DNA of 48,808 bases from an uncultured Enterocloster sp. (GTDB lineage: Bacteria > Bacillota > Clostridia > Lachnospirales > Lachnospiraceae). The stretch covers positions 1-48,808 of the forward strand of contig CALWQV010000009.1 of NCBI GenBank assembly GCA_944383785.1, written 5' to 3'. This document shows positions 33,781 to 43,700 of this stretch, one piece after another; positions within the stretch are counted from its first letter, which is position 1; each line of letters starts with the position of its first letter. The position numbers were made by a program, and so were the translations under genes. Below the pieces are notes generated by a model. That model saw only the letters and a program-made list of their open reading frames with translations. It was not told the DNA's origin and did not search any database.

Positions 33781-34578
33781 CTACTGAATCTCCGTACTTT
33801 TCCGATAGCAGGCATCGCAGGCCTTGATCAGGGCGCTGCGAAATCCCCCCTCTTCCAGGGCGGAAACTCCCTGGATGGTGGTTCCCGCCGGGGAACACAC
33901 CTCGTCCTTTAGCTGCTCCGGATGCTTTCCCGACTCCAGCACCATGCGGGCGCTGCCCAAAACCGCCTGGGCCGCCATGCGGCAGGCCGTGGCCCTTGGC
34001 AGGCCGTATTTTACGCCTCCGTCCGCTAAGGCTTCGATCATCATGTACACAAAGGCAGGGGAGCTTCCGCTGACGCAGCCCACAGCGTTCATCAGCCGTT
34101 CCTCCACCACCTCCACCTTGCCGCAGGCCTCAAAAATCCCCCTCAGCTCATTTTCCTCTTCCGGGCTTAAGCTGCCCTTCTCATAGGCAAGGCCCGTTAT
34201 CCCCTCCCCCAAAAGGGCCGGGGTATTGGGCATGGCCCGGGCAAAGCGCTTGTTCTGTCCCAGACGCTTCTTCATTGCGCTGATGGTAATGCCGGGAGCC
34301 AGGGAAACGATCACCTGCTCCGGCTTAAGCTGCCCCTCAATCTCCTGAAACACCGTCTCAAAATACTGGGGCTTCACCGCCAGAATCAGATACTTGCACC
34401 TGGCGGCGCAGTCCCCGTTGGACTCCCCGTGGGGAACGCCGGTGCGGCGGGTTACCTCCTCCATCTTTTCCCGGTGGGCCGCCGTAAAAAGCAGCTCCTT
34501 CGCGTCATAGCGCTTCAACAGGCCGCCCAAAATAGCGGAGCCCATATTTCCCATACCGATAAAGCCGATTTTCGCCAT
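33781..34578 (-). CDS. proC: Pyrroline-5-carboxylate reductase
   Basis: A 265-residue NAD(P)H enzyme catalysing the last step of proline synthesis. The N-terminal dinucleotide motif GFIGMGNMGSAILGG and the C-terminal family signature (ALADGGVKYGLPRATA onward, with SPAGTTIQGV) are present. AAAGGAGAGG precedes the ATG. It follows lysA by 27 bases and precedes the Nudix gene by 21. proA and proB are not in the window. Confidence 0.95.
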   Translation of the reverse strand: MAKIGFIGMGNMGSAILGGLLKRYDAKELLFTAAHREKMEEVTRRTGVPHGESNGDCAARCKYLILAVKPQYFETVFQEIEGQLKPEQVIVSLAPGITISAMKKRLGQNKRFARAMPNTPALLGEGITGLAYEKGSLSPEEENELRGIFEACGKVEVVEERLMNAVGCVSGSSPAFVYMMIEALADGGVKYGLPRATACRMAAQAVLGSARMVLESGKHPEQLKDEVCSPAGTTIQGVSALEEGGFRSALIKACDACYRKSTEIQ

Positions 34579-34605
34579 TTCCCTCTCCTTTCTGATCCAT
34601 CCGCC

Positions 34606-35874
34606 TTATTTCAGCTCTTGGAACAATCCGCAAAAATCAAAGGTAGCAAAGTAATCCGCGGGAGTCTCCGCCCGCCGGATCATCCGGACGGAGCCGTCCT
34701 CCTTCAGCAGAAGCTCCGCCGAGCGCAGCTTGCCGTTGTAATTATAGCCCATGGAAAAGCCGTGGGCCCCTGTATCGTGAATCACCAGAAAATCCCCCAG
34801 GTCGATCTTCGGCAGCATCCGGTCGATGGCGAACTTGTCATTGTTCTCACAGAGGGAACCTGTAATATCATACTTGTGGTCGCAGGGCCAGTCCTCCTTG
34901 CCCATCACCGTAATGTGATGGTAGGCCCCGTACATAGCGGGCCGCATCAGGTTCACTGCACAGGCGTCCACCCCGATATACTCCTTGTAAATGTGTTTCT
35001 CATGGATGGCCTTGGTCACCAGGCAGCCGTAGGGCCCCAGCATAAAGCGGCCCAGCTCCGTGCAGATGGAAACATCCCCCATACCGGCAGGAACCAGAAC
35101 TTCCTCATAAACCTGCTTTACCCCCTGGCCGATGGCCAGAATATCATTGGCCTCCTGATCCGGACGGTAGGGAATCCCCACCCCTCCAGACAGGTTGATA
35201 AAGGAAATGTGGGCCCCCGTCTCCTCCTTCAGCTTTACCGCCAGCTCAAAGAGCTGCCTGGCCAGAAGAGGATAATAGTCGTTGGTCACCGTATTGCTGG
35301 CAAGGAAGGCATGGATGCCAAAATGCTTGGCCCCCTTATCCTTTAAAATCTGGAAAGCCTGGAAAATCTGCTCCGTTGTCATGCCGTACTTAGCGTCTCC
35401 CGGGTTGTCCATAATATCGTTGCTGATCTTAAAGACGCCTCCCGGATTGTAGCGACAGCTGATGGTTTCCGGAATATAGCCCAGAGTTTCCTCCAGGCAC
35501 TGGATATGGGTAAAATCATCCAGGTTGATGATGGCCCCCATCTGGGCGGCGTAAGCGAACTCCTCCGGCGGCGTATCATTGGAGGAAAACATCACCTCAC
35601 TGCCGGAAAATCCGCAGGCCTTTGACAGCATAAGCTCCGTTAAGGAGGAACAGTCCACGCCGCAGCCGCAGTCCTTTAAAAGCTTCATGATAAAGGGGTT
35701 GGGGGTGGCTTTTACCGCGAAATATTCTTTAAATCCCGGATTCCAGGAAAATGCCTGCCGAAGCTTCATAGCGTTCTCCCGGATGCCCTTCTCATCGTAG
35801 AGATGGTAAGGGGTGGGATATGTTTTTTCAATCTCTTTTAACTGCTCTAAGGTTACAAACGGTTTCTTTTCCAT
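34606..35874 (-). CDS. lysA: Diaminopimelate decarboxylase
   Basis: A 422-residue fold-III PLP decarboxylase that makes lysine from meso-diaminopimelate. The PLP lysine is in YFAVKATPNP near the N-terminus. The glycine-rich phosphate loop INLSGGVGIPY, the CTELGRFMLGPYG box and the active-site cysteine segment GSLCENNDKF follow in order. AGGGAGAAG supports the ATG at 35874; twelve in-frame codons upstream would run into the pyk terminator. Related ornithine or carboxynorspermidine decarboxylases are the alternative, but GSLCENNDK favours LysA. Confidence 0.88.
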   Translation of the reverse strand: MEKKPFVTLEQLKEIEKTYPTPYHLYDEKGIRENAMKLRQAFSWNPGFKEYFAVKATPNPFIMKLLKDCGCGVDCSSLTELMLSKACGFSGSEVMFSSNDTPPEEFAYAAQMGAIINLDDFTHIQCLEETLGYIPETISCRYNPGGVFKISNDIMDNPGDAKYGMTTEQIFQAFQILKDKGAKHFGIHAFLASNTVTNDYYPLLARQLFELAVKLKEETGAHISFINLSGGVGIPYRPDQEANDILAIGQGVKQVYEEVLVPAGMGDVSICTELGRFMLGPYGCLVTKAIHEKHIYKEYIGVDACAVNLMRPAMYGAYHHITVMGKEDWPCDHKYDITGSLCENNDKFAIDRMLPKIDLGDFLVIHDTGAHGFSMGYNYNGKLRSAELLLKEDGSVRMIRRAETPADYFATFDFCGLFQELK

Positions 35875-35908
35875 GGTTCTTCTCCCTTCGTAAGTGCGTT
35901 TGGGGTAC

Positions 35909-35968
35909 AAAAAAGTCCGCCGGAGCGTACTTTAGCGCCTACTGCACCATTGTACTCCATGGCGGACT
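35909..35968 (-). terminator. pyk terminator abutting lysA
   Basis: AGTCCGCC (35914-35921) pairs with GGCGGACT (35961-35968), and the arms extend inwards through GGAG/CTCC and GTAC. On the minus strand six T follow. The T-run ends only about 35 bases before the lysA start, leaving little room for a separate lysA promoter. Confidence 0.8.
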
Positions 35969-35986
35969 CCATTGTCCAGTATATCT

Positions 35987-37423
35987 TTACTCAATAATCA
36001 TAACCCGCATGATATTCGTCTCCGTAGCGGACTCGTGGCGTCTGGCGTAGGTCACCACTCCGGCGGTAATCACCGTGGTGTCCCCCAGCTGCACCAGGCC
36101 TCTCTGCTTTAACTCCTCCACAGAGCTCTCGATCAGCTCGTCGGTGGTGTCCGCTCTTCTGGACCACACCGGGGTCACGCCCCACTGGAGCTGCATCTGG
36201 CGCACCGTGGTCATACTGGGAGACATGCCGATAATCCGGGCGCTGGGTCTCCACTTGGACAGCATGCGGGTGGTAAATCCGCTGATGCTGGGAGCGATAA
36301 TAGCAGTGGCTCCCAGATCGTGGGCGGTGGAAACGGAGGCAAAACACACCGCGTTGGAAATATTCTTCATATTCTCATCGGATACCTTCCGCTCCCGGTA
36401 GGCCGCGTAATCCAGATGGGATTCCGAGTCCTCCACAATGGTAGCCATCATCTTAACAGCCTCCACCGGATACTTGCCCATAGCCGTCTCGCCGGAAAGC
36501 ATCACGGCGTCCGTGCCGTCGTAAACGGCGTTTGCCACGTCCGTTACCTCCGCTCTGGTGGGCCTGGGGTTGCGGATCATGGAATCCAGCATCTGGGTGG
36601 CGGTAATCACCGTCTTGCAGGCCTCATTGCACTTGCGGATAATGGTCTTCTGAATATAGGGCACCTTCTCCGGAGGGATCTCCACGCCCATATCGCCTCT
36701 GGCTACCATGATGCCGTCGCTGGCCTCGATGATGGCGTCCAGGTTCTCGATTCCCTCGGCGTTCTCAATCTTGGCGATGACCCGCATGTTGGAGCCGTGC
36801 TCCTCCAGGATCTGCTTAATCTCCCGGATGCAGTCCGCGGTCCGCACAAAGGAGGCGGCGATAAAGTCGAATCCCTGGCGGATTCCAAAGAGAATGTCCT
36901 CCTTATCCTTGTCAGTCAGGGCAGGAAGCTTGATCTTAACGTTGGGCACATTGACGCCCTTCTTCTCACCCAGCTCGCCGCCGTTAACAACCTGACAGAC
37001 GATGTCCGGCCCGTTGACCTCCACTACGTCCAGGCCGATGAGGCCGTCGTCGATGAGGATCTTGTTGCCCGGAGCCACGTCCTCATTCAGGCCGTCGTAG
37101 TTGATGTGGGCCATATTCTCATCTCCCACCACATCCCGTGTGGTAAGGGTAAAGGTCTGCCCCTCTTTCAGGGTCACCTTCTTTCCGTCCTTTAAGAGGC
37201 CGGTGCGGATCTCCGGTCCTTTTGTATCCAGCAGGGCGGCTACCGGGATATCCAGCTCCTTGCGCACCTTGCGCAGGATTTCCAGTCTTCCCAGATGCTC
37301 CTCGTGATCTCCGTGGGAAAAATTAAAACGGGCCACGTCCATACCGTTTAAGGCAAGCTCCCTCATAATGTTCTCGTCATTGGTATTGGGGCCCATGGTG
37401 CAGATAATCTTTGTCTTCTTCAT
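35987..37423 (-). CDS. pyk: Pyruvate kinase
   Basis: A 478-residue glycolytic enzyme converting PEP and ADP to pyruvate and ATP. The opening KTKIICTMGPNT, the active-site helix with KIENAEGIENLD, the MVARGDMGVEIP motif and the ATQMLDSM...PTRAEV signature are all present. It lacks the C-terminal PEP-utiliser extension found in many Bacilli, so it is the standard length. GGAGGAAG precedes the ATG. It is last in a corA-rhomboid-pyk series with gaps of 22 and 23 bases. Confidence 0.96.
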   Translation of the reverse strand: MKKTKIICTMGPNTNDENIMRELALNGMDVARFNFSHGDHEEHLGRLEILRKVRKELDIPVAALLDTKGPEIRTGLLKDGKKVTLKEGQTFTLTTRDVVGDENMAHINYDGLNEDVAPGNKILIDDGLIGLDVVEVNGPDIVCQVVNGGELGEKKGVNVPNVKIKLPALTDKDKEDILFGIRQGFDFIAASFVRTADCIREIKQILEEHGSNMRVIAKIENAEGIENLDAIIEASDGIMVARGDMGVEIPPEKVPYIQKTIIRKCNEACKTVITATQMLDSMIRNPRPTRAEVTDVANAVYDGTDAVMLSGETAMGKYPVEAVKMMATIVEDSESHLDYAAYRERKVSDENMKNISNAVCFASVSTAHDLGATAIIAPSISGFTTRMLSKWRPSARIIGMSPSMTTVRQMQLQWGVTPVWSRRADTTDELIESSVEELKQRGLVQLGDTTVITAGVVTYARRHESATETNIMRVMIIE

Positions 37424-37446
37424 TCTCTTCCTCCATTCCTGTGCGT

Positions 37447-38298
37447 TTATCCTTGTGAACCGGAATCCGGGGGCTGCTGCCCCAAATCCGACTTCTTAAT
37501 GTGTTTATGGGTGTACAGATGATCCATACAGTACTCGTAATCCCCCTCGCATTTAGAGCAGTAGCGGAATTCCATCCCCGGGCTGTCCTCGTCGGTCCTG
37601 CCGCAGACGGCGCAGCGGTGACGGGCCCGGCTGACCGGACGCATCTGAACCTGAAAATCTCTCCTGCGCTTAATCTCCCTTGGATTCACCCGCTGGTAGT
37701 TACGGGTCATGAAAAAGAAGATCAGGAAGTTGGCCAGGCTCATAAGGATCTCCACCCGAGTCCCCACTCCCCCCGTAACGAACATCAGCACATAGAAAAA
37801 GCCCTCAAAGGCCGCCAGCCATTTTGCCTTCACCGGCAGCACAAAGTAGATGAAAAACGTATCGTTGGGAAAGCTGGCCGCATAGGCAAAAAACACCGAT
37901 GCGTTCAAATAGGTGGTGGTTAAAAGCACCCGTCTGCCAAAGACCAGATACAGGATCAGGGCCGCCGCCACATGGAACACAATGCCCATCAAAATATAGA
38001 CGTTAAAGCGGAATGCTCCCCAGACGCGCTCCAGCGATCTCCCCAGGGAGTAGTACAAGAGAAATACAAAAATCGCGAAAAAGGGATCCGTGGTCGGCGG
38101 ATAGATAATAAAGGTAAAAATCCTCCAGATCTGTCCCCTTAAGATCATGGCCGGGTCAAGGCTCAGGTAGGCCACATAGAATCCTGGCATAAGCCAGGCG
38201 ATCCCCAATCCAACCAGATACAGCACAATGATATAGTACATCAGGTTGTGGATGGCGTAGCGCCCGAACTTCCGCTCCATTTTTTGAAAAAATTTCAT
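37447..38298 (-). CDS. Rhomboid-like membrane protein with C-terminal zinc ribbon, probably inactive
   Basis: A 283-residue protein. About six transmembrane helices (residues ~20-200) have the rhomboid/derlin layout, with the loop QIWRIFTFIIYP where rhomboids have the L1 arginine region. The catalytic GxSG serine motif is replaced by LNASVFF, and the partner histidine helix reads EILMSLANFLIFF without a histidine, so I expect no protease activity. The C-terminal tail carries a treble CxxC-type zinc site (CAVCGR, CSKCEG and a following C/H region). AAAGGA lies about 13 bases upstream. It sits between corA and pyk. Confidence 0.7.
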   Translation of the reverse strand: MKFFQKMERKFGRYAIHNLMYYIIVLYLVGLGIAWLMPGFYVAYLSLDPAMILRGQIWRIFTFIIYPPTTDPFFAIFVFLLYYSLGRSLERVWGAFRFNVYILMGIVFHVAAALILYLVFGRRVLLTTTYLNASVFFAYAASFPNDTFFIYFVLPVKAKWLAAFEGFFYVLMFVTGGVGTRVEILMSLANFLIFFFMTRNYQRVNPREIKRRRDFQVQMRPVSRARHRCAVCGRTDEDSPGMEFRYCSKCEGDYEYCMDHLYTHKHIKKSDLGQQPPDSGSQG

Positions 38299-38322
38299 TC
38301 TGTTTCCAACATCCTTTTTTAC

Positions 38323-39264
38323 TTAGAATAGGTCCTTTTTATTAAAAATATACGCCACAAAAAGAGACAGGAGAATCGCCAGCCCCAGCACAATCACAAA
38401 ACCGTAAACGCTGTCGGCGAAGGGCATCCCGTGGGTATTCACGTTCATGCCGTAAAAACTTGCCACCATGGTAGGGATGGACATGACAATGGTGACCGTG
38501 GCCAAAAACTTCATCACCGCGTTTACATTGTTGGAAATGATGGAGGCGAAGGCATCCATGGTTCCGCTTAAAATGCCGCTGTAGATATTCGCCATCTCGA
38601 TGGCCTGCTTGTTCTCGATGATAACGTCTTCCAGAAGATCCGTATCCTCCGGGTACTTTTTCACCCGCTCGGTTCTAAGGAGCTTTTCCAGCACCACCTC
38701 GTTGGATTTTAAGGAGGTGGTAAAGTATACCAGGGATTTCTCCAGCTCCAAAAGCTCGATCAGCTCCTCGTTCTTCTGGGATTGATGAAGCTTGCGCTCC
38801 ACCACCTCGCTCTTCTTGTCAATGATCCGCAGATACTGCAGATATTGCGTAGCGTTCCGGTACAAGATCTGCAGAATAAACCGGGTCTTCATAAAGGTAT
38901 GGAAGTCCCGAACCCTGCCGTCCATGAAGGAGGAGAGAACCGGCGTATCCTCCAGGCAGACCGTAATCAGCACGTCGTTGGTGGTAATGATGCCCATGGG
39001 GATGGTAACGAACCAGTCCTTGCCGTTGCGCTCCTCAATGGACGGGATATCCACCAATATCAGGGTGTAGTTATCCTCCACCTCGATACGGGACCGTTCC
39101 TCTTCATCCAGAGGGGCCTTGATATGATCGGGATCGATCTGGCAGGCATCCGCCACATCCATCACCTCTGAGGCCGTGGGATTGGTCAGGGCGATCCAGC
39201 AGCCTGGCTGCAGATCTGTCTTTTCATGCATAACCCCGTCCTCAGTCTTAAAAATACGAATCAT
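38323..39264 (-). CDS. corA: CorA-family magnesium/divalent-cation channel
   Basis: A 313-residue CorA protein. A large acidic N-terminal cytoplasmic domain and a long helix precede two C-terminal membrane helices; the ion-selectivity motif YGMN lies between them and the C-terminus ends in lysine-rich KKDLF. CorA pentamers admit Mg2+ (some relatives carry Co2+/Ni2+ or Zn2+). I chose the ATG at 39264, nine bases after AGGGGG; twelve codons upstream lie over the promoter's downstream region and have no ribosome site. It heads the corA-rhomboid-pyk operon. Confidence 0.93.
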   Translation of the reverse strand: MIRIFKTEDGVMHEKTDLQPGCWIALTNPTASEVMDVADACQIDPDHIKAPLDEEERSRIEVEDNYTLILVDIPSIEERNGKDWFVTIPMGIITTNDVLITVCLEDTPVLSSFMDGRVRDFHTFMKTRFILQILYRNATQYLQYLRIIDKKSEVVERKLHQSQKNEELIELLELEKSLVYFTTSLKSNEVVLEKLLRTERVKKYPEDTDLLEDVIIENKQAIEMANIYSGILSGTMDAFASIISNNVNAVMKFLATVTIVMSIPTMVASFYGMNVNTHGMPFADSVYGFVIVLGLAILLSLFVAYIFNKKDLF

Positions 39265-39299
39265 CTGAATCTGCCCCCTTTCTGTCCAAGTCCTTCTCA

Positions 39300-39328
39300 A
39301 TTATAGTGACTGTCCCGCAGTTTGTCAA
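39300..39328 (-). promoter_or_regulatory. corA-rhomboid-pyk promoter, full consensus
   Basis: On the minus strand TTGACA (39328-39323), exactly 17 bases, TATAAT (39305-39300): a perfect match to the housekeeping consensus. The leader is about 30 bases. Confidence 0.85.
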
Positions 39329-39406
39329 ATCCTATCCGGCTTTATTTGGGCTCCGGAGGAAAAATTCATATTCCGTTTACAAGTTCTTTACTTTCCGGAC
39401 GCGCCA

Positions 39407-39430
39407 AGGGCCGGGTTCTCGCCCGGCCCT
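39407..39430. terminator. GC hairpin after surface protein paralogue B
   Basis: A 9-bp perfect stem (39407-39415 with 39422-39430) and a 6-base loop lie about 45 bases after the paralogue B stop. No T-run follows on the minus strand, so termination would need a factor, or the hairpin protects the message end. Confidence 0.5.
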
Positions 39431-39475
39431 CTCCTTCATCCTTTTTGAAACTCTGTGGGGCAAATGCTCCCATCC

Positions 39476-40543
39476 TTAATAAACTCTCGCGCCCGTGGCG
39501 TCCACATAGTGCCCGTCCGGCGTCATGGTATTGGCGTACATGGCTCCGCTTGCGTCCATATAGTACCAGGCTCCGTTAATATAGTTCCACCCGGTCTGCA
39601 TAGCGCCGCTGCCGTCCATGTAGTACCATACGTTGTTGACCAGCTGCCAGCCGGTGGTCATAGCGCCGCTGGGGGCTAAGTAGTACCAGTCCCCGTCGAT
39701 AAACTGCCAGCCCGTCAGCATATAGCCGGAGCGGTCAAAATAGTAATAAGCCCCGTTAATCACCTTCCAGCAGTTGGCAGGATAGCCGCCGCCGGTGTAG
39801 GCGTACCACCAGCCGATCCCGTCATGCTGCCAGGCTCCGGTGCCGGAGTAAACCGCCTCGTCCTCATCCACGTAGTAATCATCGGAATCCTCGGACCATT
39901 CGCCGGAACGGTCGTTATAATCGGAAATTCCCCGCACCCGGAAGGTGTAATCCCCCTCCCGGTTAATGCTTCCCGCGAAGTTATAGTAATTGCTGGTGGT
40001 CTCCACCGTGGTCACCAGGCTGCTGCCCCGATAGAGCTTCACCTCGTAGGTCTTGGCACCGTCCAGATGATCCCAGGAAGCCGTAGGCCCGTCCCACTCC
40101 AGATTCTGGGGAGCGGAAAGCTTGCCGCCGATGCGGTCCAGCTCCACAAACAAAACCATATAGGTGTTATCATCCTGACGGTCCGCGTCCTTAAACTCCG
40201 CTCCCCCGCCGTTTAAATCAAAATGGCTCTTGGACTCATAGCCAAAATAGCAGCCGCTCTCCGCCACCAGCTCCACCCGGACCTCCGGCACATCTCCCAC
40301 CGTCCAGGTATCGCCTCCGTTGGTATACTCCACATAGTCCACGGAAAACTGATCGCTGTTTGTACTCACCCGGATGTCCCCGATCTCGTCGCCGCTTGCA
40401 GGCTCTTTATCATAGGAAAAGTTTAACGTCACCTTGTCGATCTTCTCCCGGTCCTCTGCCGCCAGGGCCGGAACCGCCGAAGAAATCGCCAGCACCCCGG
40501 CCAAAATCCATGCCCCTAACTGTCTGCGTGTCCCTCTGGTCAC
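39476..40543 (-). CDS. Secreted surface protein with aromatic cell-wall-binding repeats (paralogue B)
   Basis: A 355-residue exported protein. The signal peptide (about 1-29) ends at VPALAA. A ~115-residue beta-rich module (KVTLNFSYDKEPASGDEIGD onward) matches the module in paralogue A in order and pattern (acidic GD turn, YVEYTNGG against YRILNNG, GCYFG against GWYFG). A fibronectin-like stretch (ASWDHLDGAKTYEVKLYRG) follows, then about five choline-binding-type repeats (NGAYYYFDRSGYMLTGW and so on). These repeats hold proteins on teichoic or other wall polymers. The start is GTG, eight bases after AAGGAGGA. It is transcribed away from the giant activase gene. Confidence 0.83.
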   Translation of the reverse strand: MTRGTRRQLGAWILAGVLAISSAVPALAAEDREKIDKVTLNFSYDKEPASGDEIGDIRVSTNSDQFSVDYVEYTNGGDTWTVGDVPEVRVELVAESGCYFGYESKSHFDLNGGGAEFKDADRQDDNTYMVLFVELDRIGGKLSAPQNLEWDGPTASWDHLDGAKTYEVKLYRGSSLVTTVETTSNYYNFAGSINREGDYTFRVRGISDYNDRSGEWSEDSDDYYVDEDEAVYSGTGAWQHDGIGWWYAYTGGGYPANCWKVINGAYYYFDRSGYMLTGWQFIDGDWYYLAPSGAMTTGWQLVNNVWYYMDGSGAMQTGWNYINGAWYYMDASGAMYANTMTPDGHYVDATGARVY

Positions 40544-40600
40544 AAAAATTCCTCCTTCCGTTTCTCATTTCACTAATTTTTCCTGAAATTTTATAATAAT

Positions 40601-40629
40601 ATTATACAAAATAGCTGATTTGATTACCA
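40601..40629 (-). promoter_or_regulatory. Promoter of surface protein paralogue B
   Basis: On the minus strand a consensus TATAAT (40606-40601) is preceded at 17 bases by TGGTAA (40629-40624), a weak -35. Confidence 0.5.
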
Positions 40630-40672
40630 TTGATTTACTCTTACAAGAATATTAAGTTTTCTTAACGTCCAA

Positions 40673-40701
40673 TTGTATTCCTTCCTATTTTATGTTAAAC
40701 T
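40673..40701 (+). promoter_or_regulatory. Promoter of the giant activase gene
   Basis: TTGTAT (40673-40678), 17 bases, TAAACT (40696-40701), with a TG just before the -10 (extended -10 type). The leader to the ATG is about 63 bases. Confidence 0.5.
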
Positions 40702-40770
40702 ATAGTGCGCATGTTTATGTTTCGGCATGTTTTTTACAAAAGGAGGTTTTGGGATTAACCCGCGTTATTT

Positions 40771-43700
40771 ATGAGTTCATTACATACAAACCTTACATTG
40801 GGAATCGATATCGGTTCCACCACCGTAAAGGTGGCTTTGCTTGATGAAGATCACAAGATTCTTTTCTCTGACTATGAACGGCATTTTGCCGACATACAAA
40901 AAACCCTGGCCGGGCTTCTGGTGAAAGCCATGGAAACAACCGGCCCCGTTTCCGTGCTGCCCATGATCACCGGTTCCGGCGGCCTGGCCCTCTCCACCCA
41001 CCTGGGCGTTCCCTTCATCCAGGAGGTGGTGGCGGTGGCTTCCGCCCTTCAGGACTACGCTCCCCGCACCGACGTGGCCATCGAGCTGGGCGGCGAGGAC
41101 GCCAAGATTATCTATTTCACCGGCGGCATCGACCAGCGGATGAACGGCATCTGCGCCGGCGGCACCGGCTCCTTCATCGACCAGATGGCTTCCCTGCTGC
41201 AGACCGATGCGGCGGGCTTAAACGAGTACGCGAAAAATTACAAGGCCATCTACCCCATCGCCGCCCGCTGCGGCGTGTTCGCCAAATCGGACATCCAGCC
41301 TTTAATCAACGAGGGAGCTACCCGTGAGGATCTGGCAGCTTCCATCTTCCAGGCGGTGGTGAACCAGACCATCAGCGGCCTGGCCTGCGGAAAGCCCATC
41401 CGGGGAAATGTGGCCTTCTTAGGAGGCCCCTTACATTTCCTCCCGGAGCTGCGGAAGTCCTTTATCCGCACCCTGCACTTAACCGGGGATCAGATTATCG
41501 CCCCAGACCACTCCCACCTGTTCGCCGCCGTAGGGGCCGCCCTAAACCCCCAGGAGGGGCAGGAACCCCAGGAGTTATCTTCTCTCATCGACCGGCTGTC
41601 CCAGGGCATCCAGATGGATTTCGAGGTCAAGCGGATGGAGCCCCTGTTTGCGGACCAAGCGGACTACGACGCCTTTAGACGGCGCCACGACGGCCATAAG
41701 GTAAAAACCGGGGAGCTGTCCTCCTACAAGGGGAACTGCTACTTAGGCATCGACGCCGGCTCCACCACCACCAAGGTGGCTTTGGTGGGCGAGGAGGGCG
41801 AGCTTCTCTATCGCTTCTACGACAACAACCACGGAAGCCCCCTGGCAACGGCCATCCGCTCCATTAAGGAGATCCGCGACCAGCTTCCGCCGGAAGCGAA
41901 GATTGTCCGCTCCTGTTCCACCGGCTACGGGGAAGCCCTTTTAAAGGCCGCCCTGATGTTAGACGAGGGGGAGGTGGAAACCATTTCCCACTACTATGCC
42001 GCTGCGTTTTTTGAGCCGGACGTAGACTGTATCCTGGACATCGGCGGGCAGGACATGAAGTGCATCAAGATCAAGGACGGCACCGTGGATTCCGTCCAGT
42101 TAAATGAAGCCTGCTCTTCCGGCTGCGGCTCCTTTATCGAAACCTTTGCCAAGAGCCTGAACTTCAGCGTGGAGGATTTCGCCAAAGAGGCACTTTTTGC
42201 CAAAAATCCCACGGACCTGGGAACCCGCTGCACCGTATTTATGAATTCCAACGTAAAGCAGGCACAGAAGGAGGGAGCTTCCGTGGCGGATATTTCCGCA
42301 GGGCTTGCCTACTCGGTGATTAAAAATGCCCTCTTTAAGGTCATCAAGATCACCAAGGCTTCCGACCTAGGCTCCCATGTGGTGGTTCAGGGAGGCACCT
42401 TCTATAACGACGCGGTGCTTCGCAGCTTTGAGAAAATCTCCGGCTGCAATGCCGTGCGCCCCGATATCGCCGGGATCATGGGGGCCTTCGGGGCCGCCCT
42501 CATTGCCAGAGAGCGCTACCACATGATCCCCGAGGGGGAGGACCGGACCACCACCATGCTGTCCTTAGATAAGATCGTGGACCTGAAATACACCACCTCC
42601 ATGACCCGCTGCAAGGGCTGCAACAATCACTGCGTGCTGACCATCAACCGTTTCGGAAGCGGCGGCCGCCATTTTATCTCCGGAAACCGCTGCGAACGGG
42701 GTCTGGGGATTGAAAAATCCAAGAAGGAGGTTCCCAACCTCTTTGACTATAAATACCACCGGATGTTTGACTATGATCCCCTGCCGGAGGACGAGGCGAA
42801 CCGCGGCATCATCGGCATCCCAAGAGTCCTGAATATGTATGAAAACTTCCCTTTCTGGGCGGTTTTCTTTAAAAAGTTAGGATTCCGGGTGATCCTGTCT
42901 CCCCAGTCCACCAGGCAGATTTACGAGCTGGGCATCGAATCCATCCCCAGTGAGTCCGAGTGCTACCCGGCCAAGCTGGTACACGGCCACATCAGCTGGC
43001 TTATACGCCAGGGGGTAAAGACGATTTTCTACCCCTGCATTCCCTATGAGCGCAACGAGACGCCGGACGCCGGGAACCATTACAACTGCCCTATGGTAAC
43101 CTCCTACGCGGAGAATATTAAGAATAATGTGGAGGAGCTGGCGGAAAATAACGTCCGCTTCCTGAATCCCTTTATGGCCTTTACCAACGAGGAAATCCTC
43201 ACAAAGGCCTTGGTGGACATTTTCAAGGAAGAGTATCAGATTCCCCAGGCCGAGGTCAAGATGGCGGCCCACACCGCCTGGACGGAGCTTTTAGCCTCCC
43301 GCCGGGATATGGAGAAAAAGGGTGAGGAGGTGCTGAAGTGGATGAAGGAGAAGGGCCGCCGGGGCATCGTCCTGGCAGGACGCCCCTACCATGTGGACCC
43401 GGAGATCCACCACGGAATCCCGGATCTGATTACCTCCTACGGCTTCGCGGTTCTCACCGAGGACTCGGTTTCCCACTTAGGCAAGGTGGAGCGGCCTCTG
43501 GTGGTGACGGACCAGTGGATGTACCATTCCCGCCTTTACGCCGCCGCCAGCTTTGTAAAGAAGCAGGACAATCTGGATCTAATCCAGCTTAACTCCTTTG
43601 GCTGCGGCCTGGACGCTGTAACCACCGACCAGGTGGCGGATATCCTGACCCACTCCGGCAAAATTTACACCGTGCTGAAAATCGATGAGGTCAATAACCT

